A stretch of DNA of 64,000 bases from positions 620,001 through 684,000 of the forward strand of contig JBMNES010000001.1 of the NCBI GenBank assembly GCA_050948905.1. Direction: 5' to 3'. Source of the stretch: DTKD01 sp050948905 (GTDB lineage Bacteria > Armatimonadota > UBA5829). The translations under genes were made by a program, and so were the position numbers. Shown in pieces: positions 1-8,679 of this stretch; positions within the stretch are counted from its first letter, which is position 1, and each line of letters starts with the position of its first letter. The notes beneath the pieces were generated by a model. The model was not told where the DNA came from, did not search any database, and was given only the letters and a program-made list of their open reading frames with translations.

Positions 1-414
1 ATAGCGATAACCGGGTCGGTGAACCAGTTCGGTCAGATTCAGCCTATTGGAGGGGTGAACGCGAAAATAGAAGGTTTTTATGAGGTCTGCAAGGCGAAAG
101 GGCTGAACGGCACACAGGGCGTTATGATCCCATCCACAAACGTGCGACACCTGATGCTAAAACCGGAGGTAGTGGAAGCTGTGCGGGATGGTAAGTTCCA
201 CGTATGGGCAATCGATCATGTGGATCAGGGCATCGAACTGCTGACTGGTGTTGCGGCCGGCGAACAGCAGGCGGATGGCTTCTACCCGGACGGCACTGTG
301 CATTATCTGGTGAACCGAAGGTTGCGCGCGCTTACCGAATCCGTGCGGCAATACGGCGTACCGGCGTCTGCCGAAACTAGAGCAGAGGACAGGGAGCCTG
401 CCGCTAAGATATGA
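1..414 (+). CDS. Lon-type ATP-dependent protease, C-terminal end (partial at the left edge)
   Basis: The reading frame is open from base 1 and ends at the TGA at 412-414, so only the last 137 residues are seen. The stretch SVNQFGQIQPIGGVNAKIEGF is the signature around the catalytic lysine of the Lon Ser-Lys dyad (K in GGVNAKIEGF); the catalytic serine lies upstream, outside the window. The following VMIPSTNVRHLML and the tail with VDQGIELLTGV also fit Lon proteolytic domains, closest to the AAA_32/Lon-B-like stand-alone proteases rather than classical LonA. It would degrade unfolded or regulatory proteins in the cytoplasm. The true start is off the window, and the ATPase part cannot be assessed. 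Confidence 0.85.
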   Translation: MAITGSVNQFGQIQPIGGVNAKIEGFYEVCKAKGLNGTQGVMIPSTNVRHLMLKPEVVEAVRDGKFHVWAIDHVDQGIELLTGVAAGEQQADGFYPDGTVHYLVNRRLRALTESVRQYGVPASAETRAEDREPAAKI

Positions 415-454
415 TTTATGAGTTCTATCGTCGAGAATTTGATAGAATAGCTTG

Positions 455-1384
455 ATGATTGAACTACTTAAAAAGGCTGCTAATAATGCCGGGATTGCTG
501 CCGTTGGAGTGGCGCCTGCGATAGACGAGGTGGTTGAGCAATATCCGTGGGCCAGGTCGGTGATCTGCGCGGCGATATCTTATCTGCCGCCTGAACATAC
601 CGACGAGGGCGAGGAGCCTCGCGGGTTGGTGGCCAGGTTTGCGAGAAGCCTGGATTATCACGTCGTGCTGCGAGAGAAACTTGAAGTTGTCGCAGGTGCA
701 ATAGCGCGGTATCGTCCGGATGCTCGCTTTGAGGTATGCGTCGATACTTGCCCGCTGCCGGAGCGTAAGCTGGCGGTTCTATCGGGGATCGCGTGGCCGT
801 CCAAAAACGGCAACGTGTTTGTCGACGGCCTGGGGTCCTGGGTGGCACTTGGAGAAATCGTAACCGATCTGTCCCTGACGGGTGATGCGGAGCGGAAACA
901 GAGCCGGTGCAGGAGTTGTAATATCTGTATCCAGGCCTGCCCGGCCGGAGCGATTGTTGAACCGGGCGTGATTGACAGAAGTAGATGTATATCAGCTCTG
1001 ACACAGGCTTCGGGGTCGATTGATTTAGAGCTTCGAGAATTGATGGGGATAAACATCTACGGCTGCGACATCTGCCAACAGGTCTGCCCGCATAATAAAG
1101 GCATCCAGCCTGTGACTCCGGAGTTCGCTAATGTAGTTTTTCCCGGCAAGTCCCCAGCTCTGCTTCCTCTTATAAGATTATCAGCGGCGGATTATAAGGC
1201 TCAGGTGGCAGCAAGTTCGATTGGATGGTTGAGACGGACTCGCATTCGCCGAAATGCCGCAATCGCCGCCGGAAATCTGCAATGCGGGGTCGCCATTGAC
1301 GCGCTTGAAGAGATGTGTAACGATGAGAGCCTCACGCTGCGCGAGGTCGCTCGGTGGGCGATAAATAAAATTGGTAAGCATTGA
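455..1384 (+). CDS. queG: Epoxyqueuosine reductase QueG
   Basis: QueG reduces epoxyqueuosine to queuosine in the wobble position of tRNAs, the last step of queuosine synthesis, using cobalamin and two 4Fe-4S clusters. The 309-residue product has the family architecture: an N-terminal nitroreductase-like part, the catalytic-Asp segment VDTCPLPERKLA (Asp at the DSLPLMER position of E. coli QueG), a first cluster motif CRSCNICIQACP at about residues 152-162 and a second CDICQQVCP at about 204-211, then a HEAT-like tail. I start it at the ATG at 455; a TTG at 452 directly before it is also in frame. The Shine-Dalgarno is weak. The gene lies 40 bp after the Lon-type gene. The identification is firm. 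Confidence 0.93.
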   Translation: MIELLKKAANNAGIAAVGVAPAIDEVVEQYPWARSVICAAISYLPPEHTDEGEEPRGLVARFARSLDYHVVLREKLEVVAGAIARYRPDARFEVCVDTCPLPERKLAVLSGIAWPSKNGNVFVDGLGSWVALGEIVTDLSLTGDAERKQSRCRSCNICIQACPAGAIVEPGVIDRSRCISALTQASGSIDLELRELMGINIYGCDICQQVCPHNKGIQPVTPEFANVVFPGKSPALLPLIRLSAADYKAQVAASSIGWLRRTRIRRNAAIAAGNLQCGVAIDALEEMCNDESLTLREVARWAINKIGKH

Positions 1385-1441
1385 TCTTCCGAAGGACGAG
1401 GCAGGCTTACGGGAGAAGGTTGTGTAGGAGGTATTGGTGTT

Positions 1442-1726
1442 ATGGTAACTGCTATAGTATTGATTCAGGGTCAGAGAGATAAGCTGCCGGAGACCGCCGA
1501 GAAGCTGGTTGCTGTACCGGGTGTGAAGGAAGTGTATTCGGTGGCTGGGGATTATGACCTGGTGGCTATTATTCGGGTTAAGCAGCACGATCAACTCGCC
1601 GACGTCGTAACAAAGAACCTGCTGAAGATGGAAGGTATTGAGCGAACGAATACGCTGATTGCTTTTAAAAGTTATTCTCGCGATGACCTTGAGCGGATGT
1701 GGGAAATTGGCCTGGAAGAGCACTGA
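1442..1726 (+). CDS. Stand-alone Lrp/AsnC effector-binding (RAM) domain protein
   Basis: The 94-residue protein consists only of the Lrp/AsnC ligand-binding alpha-beta fold: AIVLIQG, then VPGVKEVYSVAGDYDLVAIIRV and the late segment IERTNTLIAFKSYS. There is no helix-turn-helix domain, so it is unlikely to bind DNA alone. Single-domain RAM proteins are known as amino-acid or small-ligand sensors that may form mixed oligomers with full-length Lrp-type regulators. A GGAGG at about 1427-1432 sits well before the ATG. It follows queG by 57 bp on the same strand and may be co-transcribed. The family is clear; the ligand is unknown. Confidence 0.85.
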   Translation: MVTAIVLIQGQRDKLPETAEKLVAVPGVKEVYSVAGDYDLVAIIRVKQHDQLADVVTKNLLKMEGIERTNTLIAFKSYSRDDLERMWEIGLEEH

Positions 1727-1890
1727 TTTTGCTTTAGGAAGACACGCTTTGTGGGCAATATTCCGTGGATATGAGAATTGGCGAGTCATTAGTGCGTATG
1801 TCTGATGCCGAATGCTGATCCGCTGTGGCGCTGATGCTTAATATTTGTTTTTTTGGTTGCAGATTTGTGCGTGTTTGCCCGTTGGAATGG

Positions 1891-1919
1891 TAGACTATGT
1901 GCCGGACGGGTGCTATAAT
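1891..1919 (+). promoter_or_regulatory. Sigma70-type promoter of the ABC exporter gene
   Basis: A perfect TATAAT at 1914-1919, preceded by TGC (extended -10 type), lies 17 bp after TAGACT at 1891-1896. The expected transcription start is about 45 bp before the ATG at 1968. GAGGG at about 1957-1961 is the ribosome binding site. Confidence 0.65.
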
Positions 1920-1967
1920 GTCTTTGTTTATTGCTTGCAGCAAGCGAGCAATTTATGAGGGAAAAAA

Positions 1968-4217
1968 ATGGCTATAGTGGAACCGTTACCGGATTCCGTC
2001 AAGCGCGAACTGGGAAAGCTAGCGGGCCAGAACGGTGAAACAAAGCTGGCCGTGTCGACGGATATCGATGGAAGTGGTAAGTTTGGCGAACGTTGGTTGA
2101 TCGCCAATGGGGATACCCTTTACGTATTTCTGAACGACAACGGCAAAGCCGAGATCCTCCACCAACTCCCCCTGCATGCCATTGAAAATGTTAATGCGGA
2201 GTTTCTGGTCGGCAGCGGAGTTCTGGAGGTCGGAGTCGGCGGGAAGGTCGTCGATTTACTGCACTACACCCATACATACGCGGCACGGTTCGGCAAAGTG
2301 GCGCGCGCCCTTGAGCATCTCTCAAAAAATGAGGTAATCCCCCCTACTGAAGACGAGGCCAACAGACGTTGTGAGAACTGCGGTCGATTTTTGCCCGAAG
2401 GCACCAAAGTCTGCCCGGCGTGTCTGAACAAGACTGCTGTTATGAAACGGCTCTTGGGCCTCACGAAACCGTACTGGGGCAAACTAACCGGCAATGCCAT
2501 TCTGATGCTGCTGGGAACGGCGATGGGACTGGCGGCTCCGTGGCTTTGGAAGCCGTTTGTCGATAACTTCGGCCCTAAACATGTTCATCTACCAGTCTCC
2601 TTAAACATACCGGGGCAGCCGCGGCTCAGCGCACTAATTACCATAGTGCTGGCCTATGTGCTGATGTGGGTCATATCGTGGCGAATGCAGATGATACAGG
2701 GTCGACAGGCGGCGTGGTTATCGGGCAGGTTGACGCTGGATATCAGGGTGGCACTGTATCAGGCTCTTCAGCGACTCAGCCTCAGTTACTTCGATAAGCG
2801 CCAGGTTGGTTCGATAATGTCGCGCATCACGCAGGACACCAGCGCGCTGAACAGTTTTATGAACCAGCTTTTGTCGTATTATCTGGCAAGCACGATTCAG
2901 ATCGTAGGCGGGATCACATTAATGTTGTTTCTGTCTCCGAAACTGATGCTGTGGGCACTTATCCCAAGCCCGTTGATAGCACTGCTGTCGGTGAAGTTCT
3001 TTACACGACTGAAGCGGCAGTGGCACAAATATTGGCATACGTGGTCGAGAGTAGGTGCAGTCTTGCACGACGCGCTTGCAGGGATCCGGGTAATTCGTGC
3101 TTTTGCGCGTGAAGAACAGGAGATCGAACGTTTCAATCAACGCGTTAATGCCGTCTACACCGCTGACACACAGGTCGCGGCGGCATCAGCCACTTTCTGG
3201 CCATCGATTACCCTGCTTAACAGCCTCAGCACCGCCATTATCTGGACAATCGGCGGCATACAGGTTTTGCACGGCAACATAACTCTGGGCACGCTGCTGA
3301 CTTTTTTGCAGTATTATGCGATGTTCTCCGGCAACTTCCAGACCATCTGCCGCTCAAGCGACTTTCTCTCCAACAGCCTAACCGCCACCGAGCGCATCTT
3401 CGAGGTGTTGGATCAGGAGGTGGAGGTCGCCGATGTGGCTAAGCCTAAGCGTATGCCGGATATGAAGGGCGATATCGAGTTCCGACATGTGAACTTCGGC
3501 TATGAGCCGATCAACCCTGTCCTGAAGGACATCTGCCTGCATATCAAACCAGGTGAAATGGTGGGGTTGGTTGGTCACAGCGGCGCCGGTAAGACCACGC
3601 TTATTAACCTTATCTGCAGATTTTACGACGTCAGCGATGGTGCGATACTGATCGACGGCGAGGACGTGCGCGACATAGCGATGCAGGACCTCCGCAGCCA
3701 GATCGGCGTCGTGCTGCAGGATCCGTTCCTGTTTAACGGCACGATTATCGACAACATCGCTTACTCCAGGACTGATGCAAGTCGTGAAGAAGTGATTCGC
3801 GCGGCTAAGGCTGCCAACGCACATGAATTTATTATGAAGCTGCCGGATGGATACGATTCGCAGGTAGGGGAGCGCGGCGGCCGGCTGTCTGGCGGGGAGA
3901 GGCAGAGGGTATCGATCGCACGGGCCATTTTGTGTGACCCTAAGATTCTAATTTTGGACGAGGCAACGTCCTCAATCGACACCCAGGCCGAGAGCCAGAT
4001 CCAGCAGGCGCTGTCCAGATTAGTCAAAAACCGGACTACTCTGGCGATAGCGCACAGGCTGTCGACTCTACGGCAGGCGAATCGGCTCATCGTGCTTGAG
4101 GACGGAAAGATTGCGGAGATCGGAACGCACGATGAATTGATGGAGAAGATGGGCGTATATAGACGCCTGGTCGATATTCAACGGGAACTCTCAGAAATTA
4201 CTGCGGTGAACGGATAA
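1968..4217 (+). CDS. ABC exporter (fused permease and ATPase) with an N-terminal zinc-ribbon region
   Basis: The 749-residue type-IV ABC half-transporter has a long non-membrane N-terminal region (about 1-130), a four-cysteine ribbon CENC...CPAC at about 135-153, a six-helix membrane domain (about 170-460) and a nucleotide-binding domain with Walker A GHSGAGKTT near residue 536, the signature LSGGERQR near 640 and Walker B ILILDEA near 661, followed by the H-loop AIAHRLST. The partner gene that overlaps its stop is DUF1854, and in known genomes this pairing marks the cyanophycin-metabolism-associated ABC transporter group. The substrate is not evident; no cyanophycin synthetase or cyanophycinase is in this window. 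The zinc ribbon is an uncommon addition for an exporter. Confidence 0.9.
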   Translation: MAIVEPLPDSVKRELGKLAGQNGETKLAVSTDIDGSGKFGERWLIANGDTLYVFLNDNGKAEILHQLPLHAIENVNAEFLVGSGVLEVGVGGKVVDLLHYTHTYAARFGKVARALEHLSKNEVIPPTEDEANRRCENCGRFLPEGTKVCPACLNKTAVMKRLLGLTKPYWGKLTGNAILMLLGTAMGLAAPWLWKPFVDNFGPKHVHLPVSLNIPGQPRLSALITIVLAYVLMWVISWRMQMIQGRQAAWLSGRLTLDIRVALYQALQRLSLSYFDKRQVGSIMSRITQDTSALNSFMNQLLSYYLASTIQIVGGITLMLFLSPKLMLWALIPSPLIALLSVKFFTRLKRQWHKYWHTWSRVGAVLHDALAGIRVIRAFAREEQEIERFNQRVNAVYTADTQVAAASATFWPSITLLNSLSTAIIWTIGGIQVLHGNITLGTLLTFLQYYAMFSGNFQTICRSSDFLSNSLTATERIFEVLDQEVEVADVAKPKRMPDMKGDIEFRHVNFGYEPINPVLKDICLHIKPGEMVGLVGHSGAGKTTLINLICRFYDVSDGAILIDGEDVRDIAMQDLRSQIGVVLQDPFLFNGTIIDNIAYSRTDASREEVIRAAKAANAHEFIMKLPDGYDSQVGERGGRLSGGERQRVSIARAILCDPKILILDEATSSIDTQAESQIQQALSRLVKNRTTLAIAHRLSTLRQANRLIVLEDGKIAEIGTHDELMEKMGVYRRLVDIQRELSEITAVNG

Positions 4218-4750
4218 TGACGGATTGGACGTTAGACTACAAGGATCAAACAGACGACGGCGGTGAGCTGGAATATCTGGACCCTGCCACGTTGACCTTT
4301 ACCAAGCGGGGGGATGCGTTGATGTTGACCGTGCACGACGACAGAACCTATCTCAAGGTAAGGGCGGTGAGGGCATTTCCGCTTAGCGAACTTAACGAGT
4401 TCATCGGGCTGCTCGATGCTATCAGCGGCCGTGAGATCGGTATGCTGAGACACCTGCACAATATCGACGGCGAGGCCCGGTTGCTGGTGCAGCAGGAGAT
4501 AGACAAGCGCTATTTTGTGCCCAGGATAAACAGGATCATCGAGGCGAAAAAGGAGTTCGGGGCGGTATATTGGGATGTGGAGACGGATCGCGGCAATCGG
4601 CAGTTTATCCTGCGTGGGCTGCGCGACAGCATTCACGAGATCGAGCCGGGACGGTTTTTGATAAATGATGTCGATGGCAATCGGTTCGAGATACCGCAGA
4701 TCACCGAACTCGACCACAAAAGCCAGACGGCGTGGGAAGGGGTTGTATAG
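4217..4750 (+). CDS. DUF1854 protein coupled to the ABC exporter
   Basis: The 177-residue protein starts at an ATG that shares its A with the TAA of the exporter gene (TAATG at 4215-4219), so the two are translationally coupled and were probably selected as a unit. Features of DUF1854 are visible: VRAFPLSELNEFIGLLD, the block GREIGMLRHLHNIDGEAR followed by FVPRINRI, and ETDRGNRQFILRGLRDSI with a late FLINDVDGNRFEIPQI. There is no signal peptide or membrane helix, so it is presumably a cytoplasmic accessory of the transporter. Its biochemical role is unknown in the family. An intrinsic terminator follows directly. Confidence 0.85.
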   Translation: MTDWTLDYKDQTDDGGELEYLDPATLTFTKRGDALMLTVHDDRTYLKVRAVRAFPLSELNEFIGLLDAISGREIGMLRHLHNIDGEARLLVQQEIDKRYFVPRINRIIEAKKEFGAVYWDVETDRGNRQFILRGLRDSIHEIEPGRFLINDVDGNRFEIPQITELDHKSQTAWEGVV

Positions 4751-4771
4751 CCTCTTTTGGAGTTGATATAT

Positions 4772-4806
4772 ACGGGCGCGGTGTGTATGCCGCGCCCGTT
4801 TTGCTT
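4772..4806 (+). terminator. Intrinsic terminator between convergent genes
   Basis: The arms ACGGGCGCGG (4772-4781) and CCGCGCCCGT pair perfectly around an 8-base loop and are followed by TTTTGCTTT. It ends the ABC/DUF1854 transcript and lies only a few bases from the stop of the convergent GH2 gene. Confidence 0.8.
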
Positions 4807-4814
4807 TATGACTA

Positions 4815-6626
4815 TTAGTCCTCTATTGCTGCCTTGCGGCTCAGGACTTTCTTGAACTGTTCCGGTGGGAACTTGGTTTTTCTATCGTAGGTATAGAGGC
4901 CGTTGACCTCCTGCTCGACGTCTGTTAGCTGGGTGTAGCACAGCCCCGCGATGTGCGGGTTGTCCAACAGAACGTCGGCCAATCCCTTGAACCTGTCCAT
5001 AAACGCCTTCTCGTCGGCTGGTCGGTCGCCGTAACCCCAGGCGTTGTCTTCTTTCTGAGCCGGGTTCCACCACGCGCCGCCATATTCGCTGACGACCATC
5101 GGCTGGCCCTCGTATGGCGGTTCATGGTCGGCGTCGTTACGGGCCAGAGTCTCGGTCTTGGGGTCTTTGCCGAATGGATTGTAACGAGCGGCGAATGTCT
5201 CGACGTTCTGGTCGTAGTCGTGCAGATCCCAGATGTCGGTTTTAACGTGAGTGTAGCCGCTGGTGTCGCAGACCGGACGAGAGGGGTCGAGCTGCTTGGT
5301 GAGATTATATATCTCCACAAAGAATGTCGTATCGTAGCGGTCGCCGTTTGAGCGTGCCTCGTTTAGAGGAACCCAGGTGATAATCGCGGGGTGGTTGCGG
5401 TCGCGCACGACGACGTCGGCCCACTCCCGGCGGAAGTTGTCCCTGGCCTGAGCGTGATGGCGCACGGAGACGCCCCAGTCCGGGAACTCGCCCCAGAGTA
5501 TATAGCCCAGTTTATCCGCCCAATACAGCGTCCTTGGCTCGAATATTTTCTGATGCAATCGAGCGCCGTTAAAACCACAGGCGAGGCTGCGTTCGATATC
5601 GGCACGGAGTTCGTCGTCGGACGGAGCGGTATAGATTCCATCCGGCCAGAATCCCTGGTCCAGAATCAGCCTCTGGAAGACGGACTTGCCGTTTATCAAC
5701 ACGCGGTCGCCGTCGACGCGGACGTCGCGCAGGCCGAAGTAGGAATTGACCTCGTCGACGGTCTTGCCGCCCTCCACCAACCGCACTTTGAGGTCATACA
5801 GAAAGCCCTTGCCGATCTCCCACAGAACCGGGTTCGGGATCTGCAGAGTGAGCAGATTCCCGCCGGAGCACTGCGCCGTGGATGCCTTTGCGACGCTCTT
5901 GCCGTCAGCATAAGCCTCGACCTCGACTCCGATACCGGTGCGCGTGTTGATCACGTCAACCGATATCGACGCTTTGCCGTTGGCGGCGTCGGGGAGAATG
6001 GTGATGTTGCTTATTCGAGAACTCGGTACGGCCTCCAGCCACACGGTCTGCCAGATGCCGGTGGTGCGGGTATAGTGACAGCCGGCGGATTTGAGCGCGG
6101 AGGATTGCTTGCCCATCGGCTGGAAGTGCGATCGTTCGTCGTCCTCGGCGTAGACCACAACCTCGTTTTCGCCGTCGAAGTTCACGACCTTGGTGATATC
6201 GGCATAAAATGGCGTGAAGCCGCCGCGGTGTCTTGTGACCTGCTGGCCATTGACCCAGACCTGGCAATCGTAGTCCACAGCGCCGAAGTGCATCAGCAGG
6301 TTCTGGCCGCGCAGGGCATTGTCTACGGTGAACTTGCGCCTGTACCATACCGCCTCAAGAAAGTCGGTGTGGCCGATGCCGCTGAGCTTGCTTTCCGGGC
6401 AGAACGGGACGGTGATCTGCATAGGGAAATCGTTGCCGGTGTGCCAACCCTTCTGCAGGCCGGACTTTTGGGTATCTATGGCGAATTGCCATTGGCCGTT
6501 GAGGTTTTGCCAGTTTTGGCGATGGAAGTCAGGCCGGGGGTGTTCTGGCCGAGGAACAGCGTCGGAAGCCGCCGCCATACCAAAGACCAACCCGCCGACG
6601 ATAAGAGCCGCGGTGATAATAGACAT
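4815..6626 (-). CDS. Secreted glycoside hydrolase family 2 enzyme
   Basis: The 603-residue protein has an N-terminal hydrophobic segment (MSIITAALIVGGLVFGMAAA) that looks like a signal peptide, a jelly-roll sugar-binding domain beginning with WQNLNGQWQFAID, an immunoglobulin-like middle domain and a TIM barrel. The barrel shows the GH2 acid/base in WVPLNEAR (Glu at about residue 423) and the nucleophile in VVSEYGGAWWNP (Glu about 514), plus NGARLHQKIFEPRTLYWADKLG. GH2 enzymes are retaining beta-galactosidases, glucuronidases or mannosidases; the sequence does not tell which. AAAGGAG at about 6634-6640 (read on the minus strand) fixes the ATG at 6626. It presumably works in the periplasm or outside the cell on plant or algal glycans. 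Confidence 0.9.
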   Translation of the reverse strand: MSIITAALIVGGLVFGMAAASDAVPRPEHPRPDFHRQNWQNLNGQWQFAIDTQKSGLQKGWHTGNDFPMQITVPFCPESKLSGIGHTDFLEAVWYRRKFTVDNALRGQNLLMHFGAVDYDCQVWVNGQQVTRHRGGFTPFYADITKVVNFDGENEVVVYAEDDERSHFQPMGKQSSALKSAGCHYTRTTGIWQTVWLEAVPSSRISNITILPDAANGKASISVDVINTRTGIGVEVEAYADGKSVAKASTAQCSGGNLLTLQIPNPVLWEIGKGFLYDLKVRLVEGGKTVDEVNSYFGLRDVRVDGDRVLINGKSVFQRLILDQGFWPDGIYTAPSDDELRADIERSLACGFNGARLHQKIFEPRTLYWADKLGYILWGEFPDWGVSVRHHAQARDNFRREWADVVVRDRNHPAIITWVPLNEARSNGDRYDTTFFVEIYNLTKQLDPSRPVCDTSGYTHVKTDIWDLHDYDQNVETFAARYNPFGKDPKTETLARNDADHEPPYEGQPMVVSEYGGAWWNPAQKEDNAWGYGDRPADEKAFMDRFKGLADVLLDNPHIAGLCYTQLTDVEQEVNGLYTYDRKTKFPPEQFKKVLSRKAAIED

Positions 6627-7029
6627 GCGTATAGTACTCCTTTAATTTCATGTAGTCAAATGGCTAGCATACGTCCTAGTGTATTGATTTATTAGGCAAG
6701 CGTCAAGTGGGAGGAATGGGGATTGGGCGGAAAGAAGGGGAAGGGAATAACGCGAAAACGCGAAAAGGGCGAAAGCCGGAAATAATGCACATTGTGTGGA
6801 GAATCGATGTAGGGGCCGGTTTCTATCCCGGCCCGCAGCGCACCGGCGACGGGATTGGCCGAGACGGAGATCGGCCACTACGATTGAAATGTAGGGGCCG
6901 GTTTCTATCCCGGACCGGAGATTGTCAACCGGAAAAAGCAGATTTCTCGCTTCGCTCGAAATGACAGGATTTGGCAACCGACAACCGATAACCGTCAACC
7001 GACAACCGATACCCAGAAAGGTAATTAAT
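6627..7029. repeat. Intergenic composite repeat locus 1
   Basis: This 400-bp gap between divergent genes has no gene. It carries, in order: module A (GGGAAGGGAATAACGCGAAA at about 6736, continuing with GCGAAAGCC-type blocks), two identical 23-bp copies containing GGGGCCGGTTTCTATCCCGG at 6809-6831 and 6891-6913, module C (AAAAAGCAGATTTCTCGC at about 6935, then TTCGCTCGAAATGAC), and a short run of the AACCGAC/AACCGAT heptamer at about 6975-7013. The same modules recur in at least four other gaps of the window. The GH2 ribosome binding site occupies the left edge. Confidence 0.8.
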
Positions 7030-7800
7030 ATGAACCATAAACGCTCTATATTTGATATCCACGTGCATTTTCTTGGTAATGAGGCTATGGACTCTGAGTT
7101 TTTGCGGTTTGCTTTGGATTGGGGTATGCCGTTTGCTACTTCCTGTCTTGGTCATCAGGGGTCGATGATTGCTTATCCTACTTTTGAGCAGTGTCGGCTG
7201 GCTAATGATGCGGTGTTGCGGCAGATGGCGCAGTATCCGGATATGGTCTATGGGTTTTGCTATGTCAGCCAGGAACACGAGGGCCGGGCGGTGGAAGAAG
7301 TGCGGCGGTGTATTGGCGAGGGGATGCGCGGGGTGAAGCTGTGGGTGGCGGTTAAGGTGGACGATGAGCGCACGTTTCCTATCGCAGAGGAGGCAATTGC
7401 GGCGGATGTGCCGATTCTCATTCATAGTTATTTGAGGCTCGACGAGATATTGCCGGAGGAGTCCAAGCCGTGGCACATAGCTGCTCTGGCTCGGCGATAT
7501 CCGGAACTGAAAATCATAATGGCGCATATGGCTTTGCACTGGTGGGATGGCGTCGATATGGTGGCGGATTGCCCGAACATATATGTGGACACCAGCGGGT
7601 GTGACCCGGAGTTGGGCAGCGTGGAGTATGCTGTGGCGAAGCTGGGGCCGGAGCGGGTGCTGTATGGTTCGGATGGGCCGGGTAGAGACGTGCTGTGTCA
7701 AATAGGCCGGGTGATGGCGGCGGATATACCGGAGGCGGACAAGGAGAAGGTGCTGCACCTTAATGCGAAGAGGCTGTTGAAACTGGAGGCTGGGCGATGA
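7030..7800 (+). CDS. Amidohydrolase-family metal-dependent hydrolase (Amidohydro_2)
   Basis: The 256-residue TIM-barrel protein carries the metal-binding signature HVH in IFDIHVHFLG, a carboxylate/lysine stretch GMRGVKLWVAV, the histidines of PILIHSYL and IIMAHMALHWW, and the closing aspartate in LYGSDGPG. These are the expected ligands for an Amidohydro_2 enzyme such as a decarboxylase or lactonase; the substrate cannot be read. The frame stays open upstream, but the stretch before 7030 is repeat sequence, and an AGAAAGG 8 bp before the ATG at 7030 supports this start. Its stop overlaps the ATG of the next gene by four bases (ATGA), so the two are co-translated. Confidence 0.85.
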   Translation: MNHKRSIFDIHVHFLGNEAMDSEFLRFALDWGMPFATSCLGHQGSMIAYPTFEQCRLANDAVLRQMAQYPDMVYGFCYVSQEHEGRAVEEVRRCIGEGMRGVKLWVAVKVDDERTFPIAEEAIAADVPILIHSYLRLDEILPEESKPWHIAALARRYPELKIIMAHMALHWWDGVDMVADCPNIYVDTSGCDPELGSVEYAVAKLGPERVLYGSDGPGRDVLCQIGRVMAADIPEADKEKVLHLNAKRLLKLEAGR

Positions 7801-8483
7801 TTATCGACTATTGCGCGCACTGCGGGGACGCGGATGTGCTGAGGAGAGCTTATAACGAGATGAACCGGGGCTACTTCGAGCAGGATCAGGTGCTGAAATT
7901 AGCCCGGGATGCCGGTATTGGCGTCAGTGTGGCGGCCGGGGTGCGCAATCCCAAAGAAGGGTTGATCAGCTTTGCGACGCCGGACGGGTCTGGTGAGCTG
8001 CGTTTGTCGGATGATGTCCGCGGGGTGCGGTTGCTTCCGACTTATCAACAATGGGATTTTGAATCTGAGCGCTCCGAGGAGATACTGGCGGAAGCGGGTA
8101 GGCGCGAGCTGCTGGTGCAGGTGTGTTTGAGGCTGCAGGACCCGCGGGTTTTGCGGCAGAACACGGTGTCCGCTGAGGCGCTCAAAAGCCTGGCGGATGT
8201 GGTGGGCAGGCACAAAGAGGTGAAGTTTATGGTCGGCGGCGCGCTTCTGGCGGAGGTGTCGGGGAATGCGGCGCTGTTTGGATGTGATAATGTGTGTGTG
8301 GATATAGCCCACCTGCAGCACCCCACGGGGTCGCTGGAGAAGTTGGTGGATATAATGGGCAGCGAGCGGGTGGCCTTTGCCAGCAATTCGCCGATTTTCT
8401 ACCCGAAAGCCGCGATGTTCAGGGTGATGCACGCGCGGCTATCCGACGAGGCGCGACAGAGGATATTGGAGCGCCCGTTGTAG
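7797..8483 (+). CDS. Degenerate amidohydrolase-fold partner of the upstream hydrolase
   Basis: The 228-residue protein overlaps the preceding gene by four bases. Its order of motifs parallels that of its neighbour (IIDYCAHCGD at the start, VRGVRLLPTYQQW, LLVQVCLRLQ, KFMVGG, NVCVDIAHLQ, RVAFASNSP), so it appears to be an Amidohydro_2-fold homologue. The HxH metal motif is replaced by AHCGD and the final YGSD aspartate by ASNSP, so several canonical metal ligands are missing. It may be a non-catalytic subunit of a heteromer or an enzyme with a changed metal site. The fold assignment is inference from motif order. Confidence 0.65.
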   Translation: MIIDYCAHCGDADVLRRAYNEMNRGYFEQDQVLKLARDAGIGVSVAAGVRNPKEGLISFATPDGSGELRLSDDVRGVRLLPTYQQWDFESERSEEILAEAGRRELLVQVCLRLQDPRVLRQNTVSAEALKSLADVVGRHKEVKFMVGGALLAEVSGNAALFGCDNVCVDIAHLQHPTGSLEKLVDIMGSERVAFASNSPIFYPKAAMFRVMHARLSDEARQRILERPL

Positions 8484-8574
8484 GGAAGGGAAAACGCGAA
8501 AGGGGCGAAAGCCAGAAAACATAGTGAATGTTACGATGCCGGCTCGGACTTCGGACACCAGACTTCGGACGACG
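8484..8574. repeat. Short composite repeat (modules A and B)
   Basis: Directly after the stop codon lies a shortened module A (GGGAAGGGAAAACGCGAAA at about 8482, then GGGGCGAAAGCC) followed by module B (CTCGGACTTCGGACACC and CTTCGGACGACG). Module C is absent; its leading A-run merges into the T-run of the minus-strand terminator. Confidence 0.7.
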
Positions 8575-8613
8575 AAAAAAGGGCGGATGTCTGGATTTCT
8601 CCAACATCCGCCC
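8575..8613 (-). terminator. Intrinsic terminator of the secreted-protein gene
   Basis: Read on the minus strand, GGGCGGATGT and ACATCCGCCC (8604-8613 and 8581-8590) form a perfect 10-bp stem with a 13-base loop, followed by TTTTTTCG. It is 67 bp downstream of the stop at 8680. Confidence 0.85.
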
Positions 8614-8679
8614 TCAAGAGGAAGATTCCTCAGTATGTTTCTGTGGCCGGAAACATGCAGTCGTTACTGTTTCAGCTAA

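Noticed and set aside
5391..6695. Long antisense open frame over the GH2 gene
   Set aside because: It has no homology-like motifs, no Shine-Dalgarno and lies entirely on the opposite strand of a gene with clear catalytic motifs; it is a by-product of GC-rich codon use.
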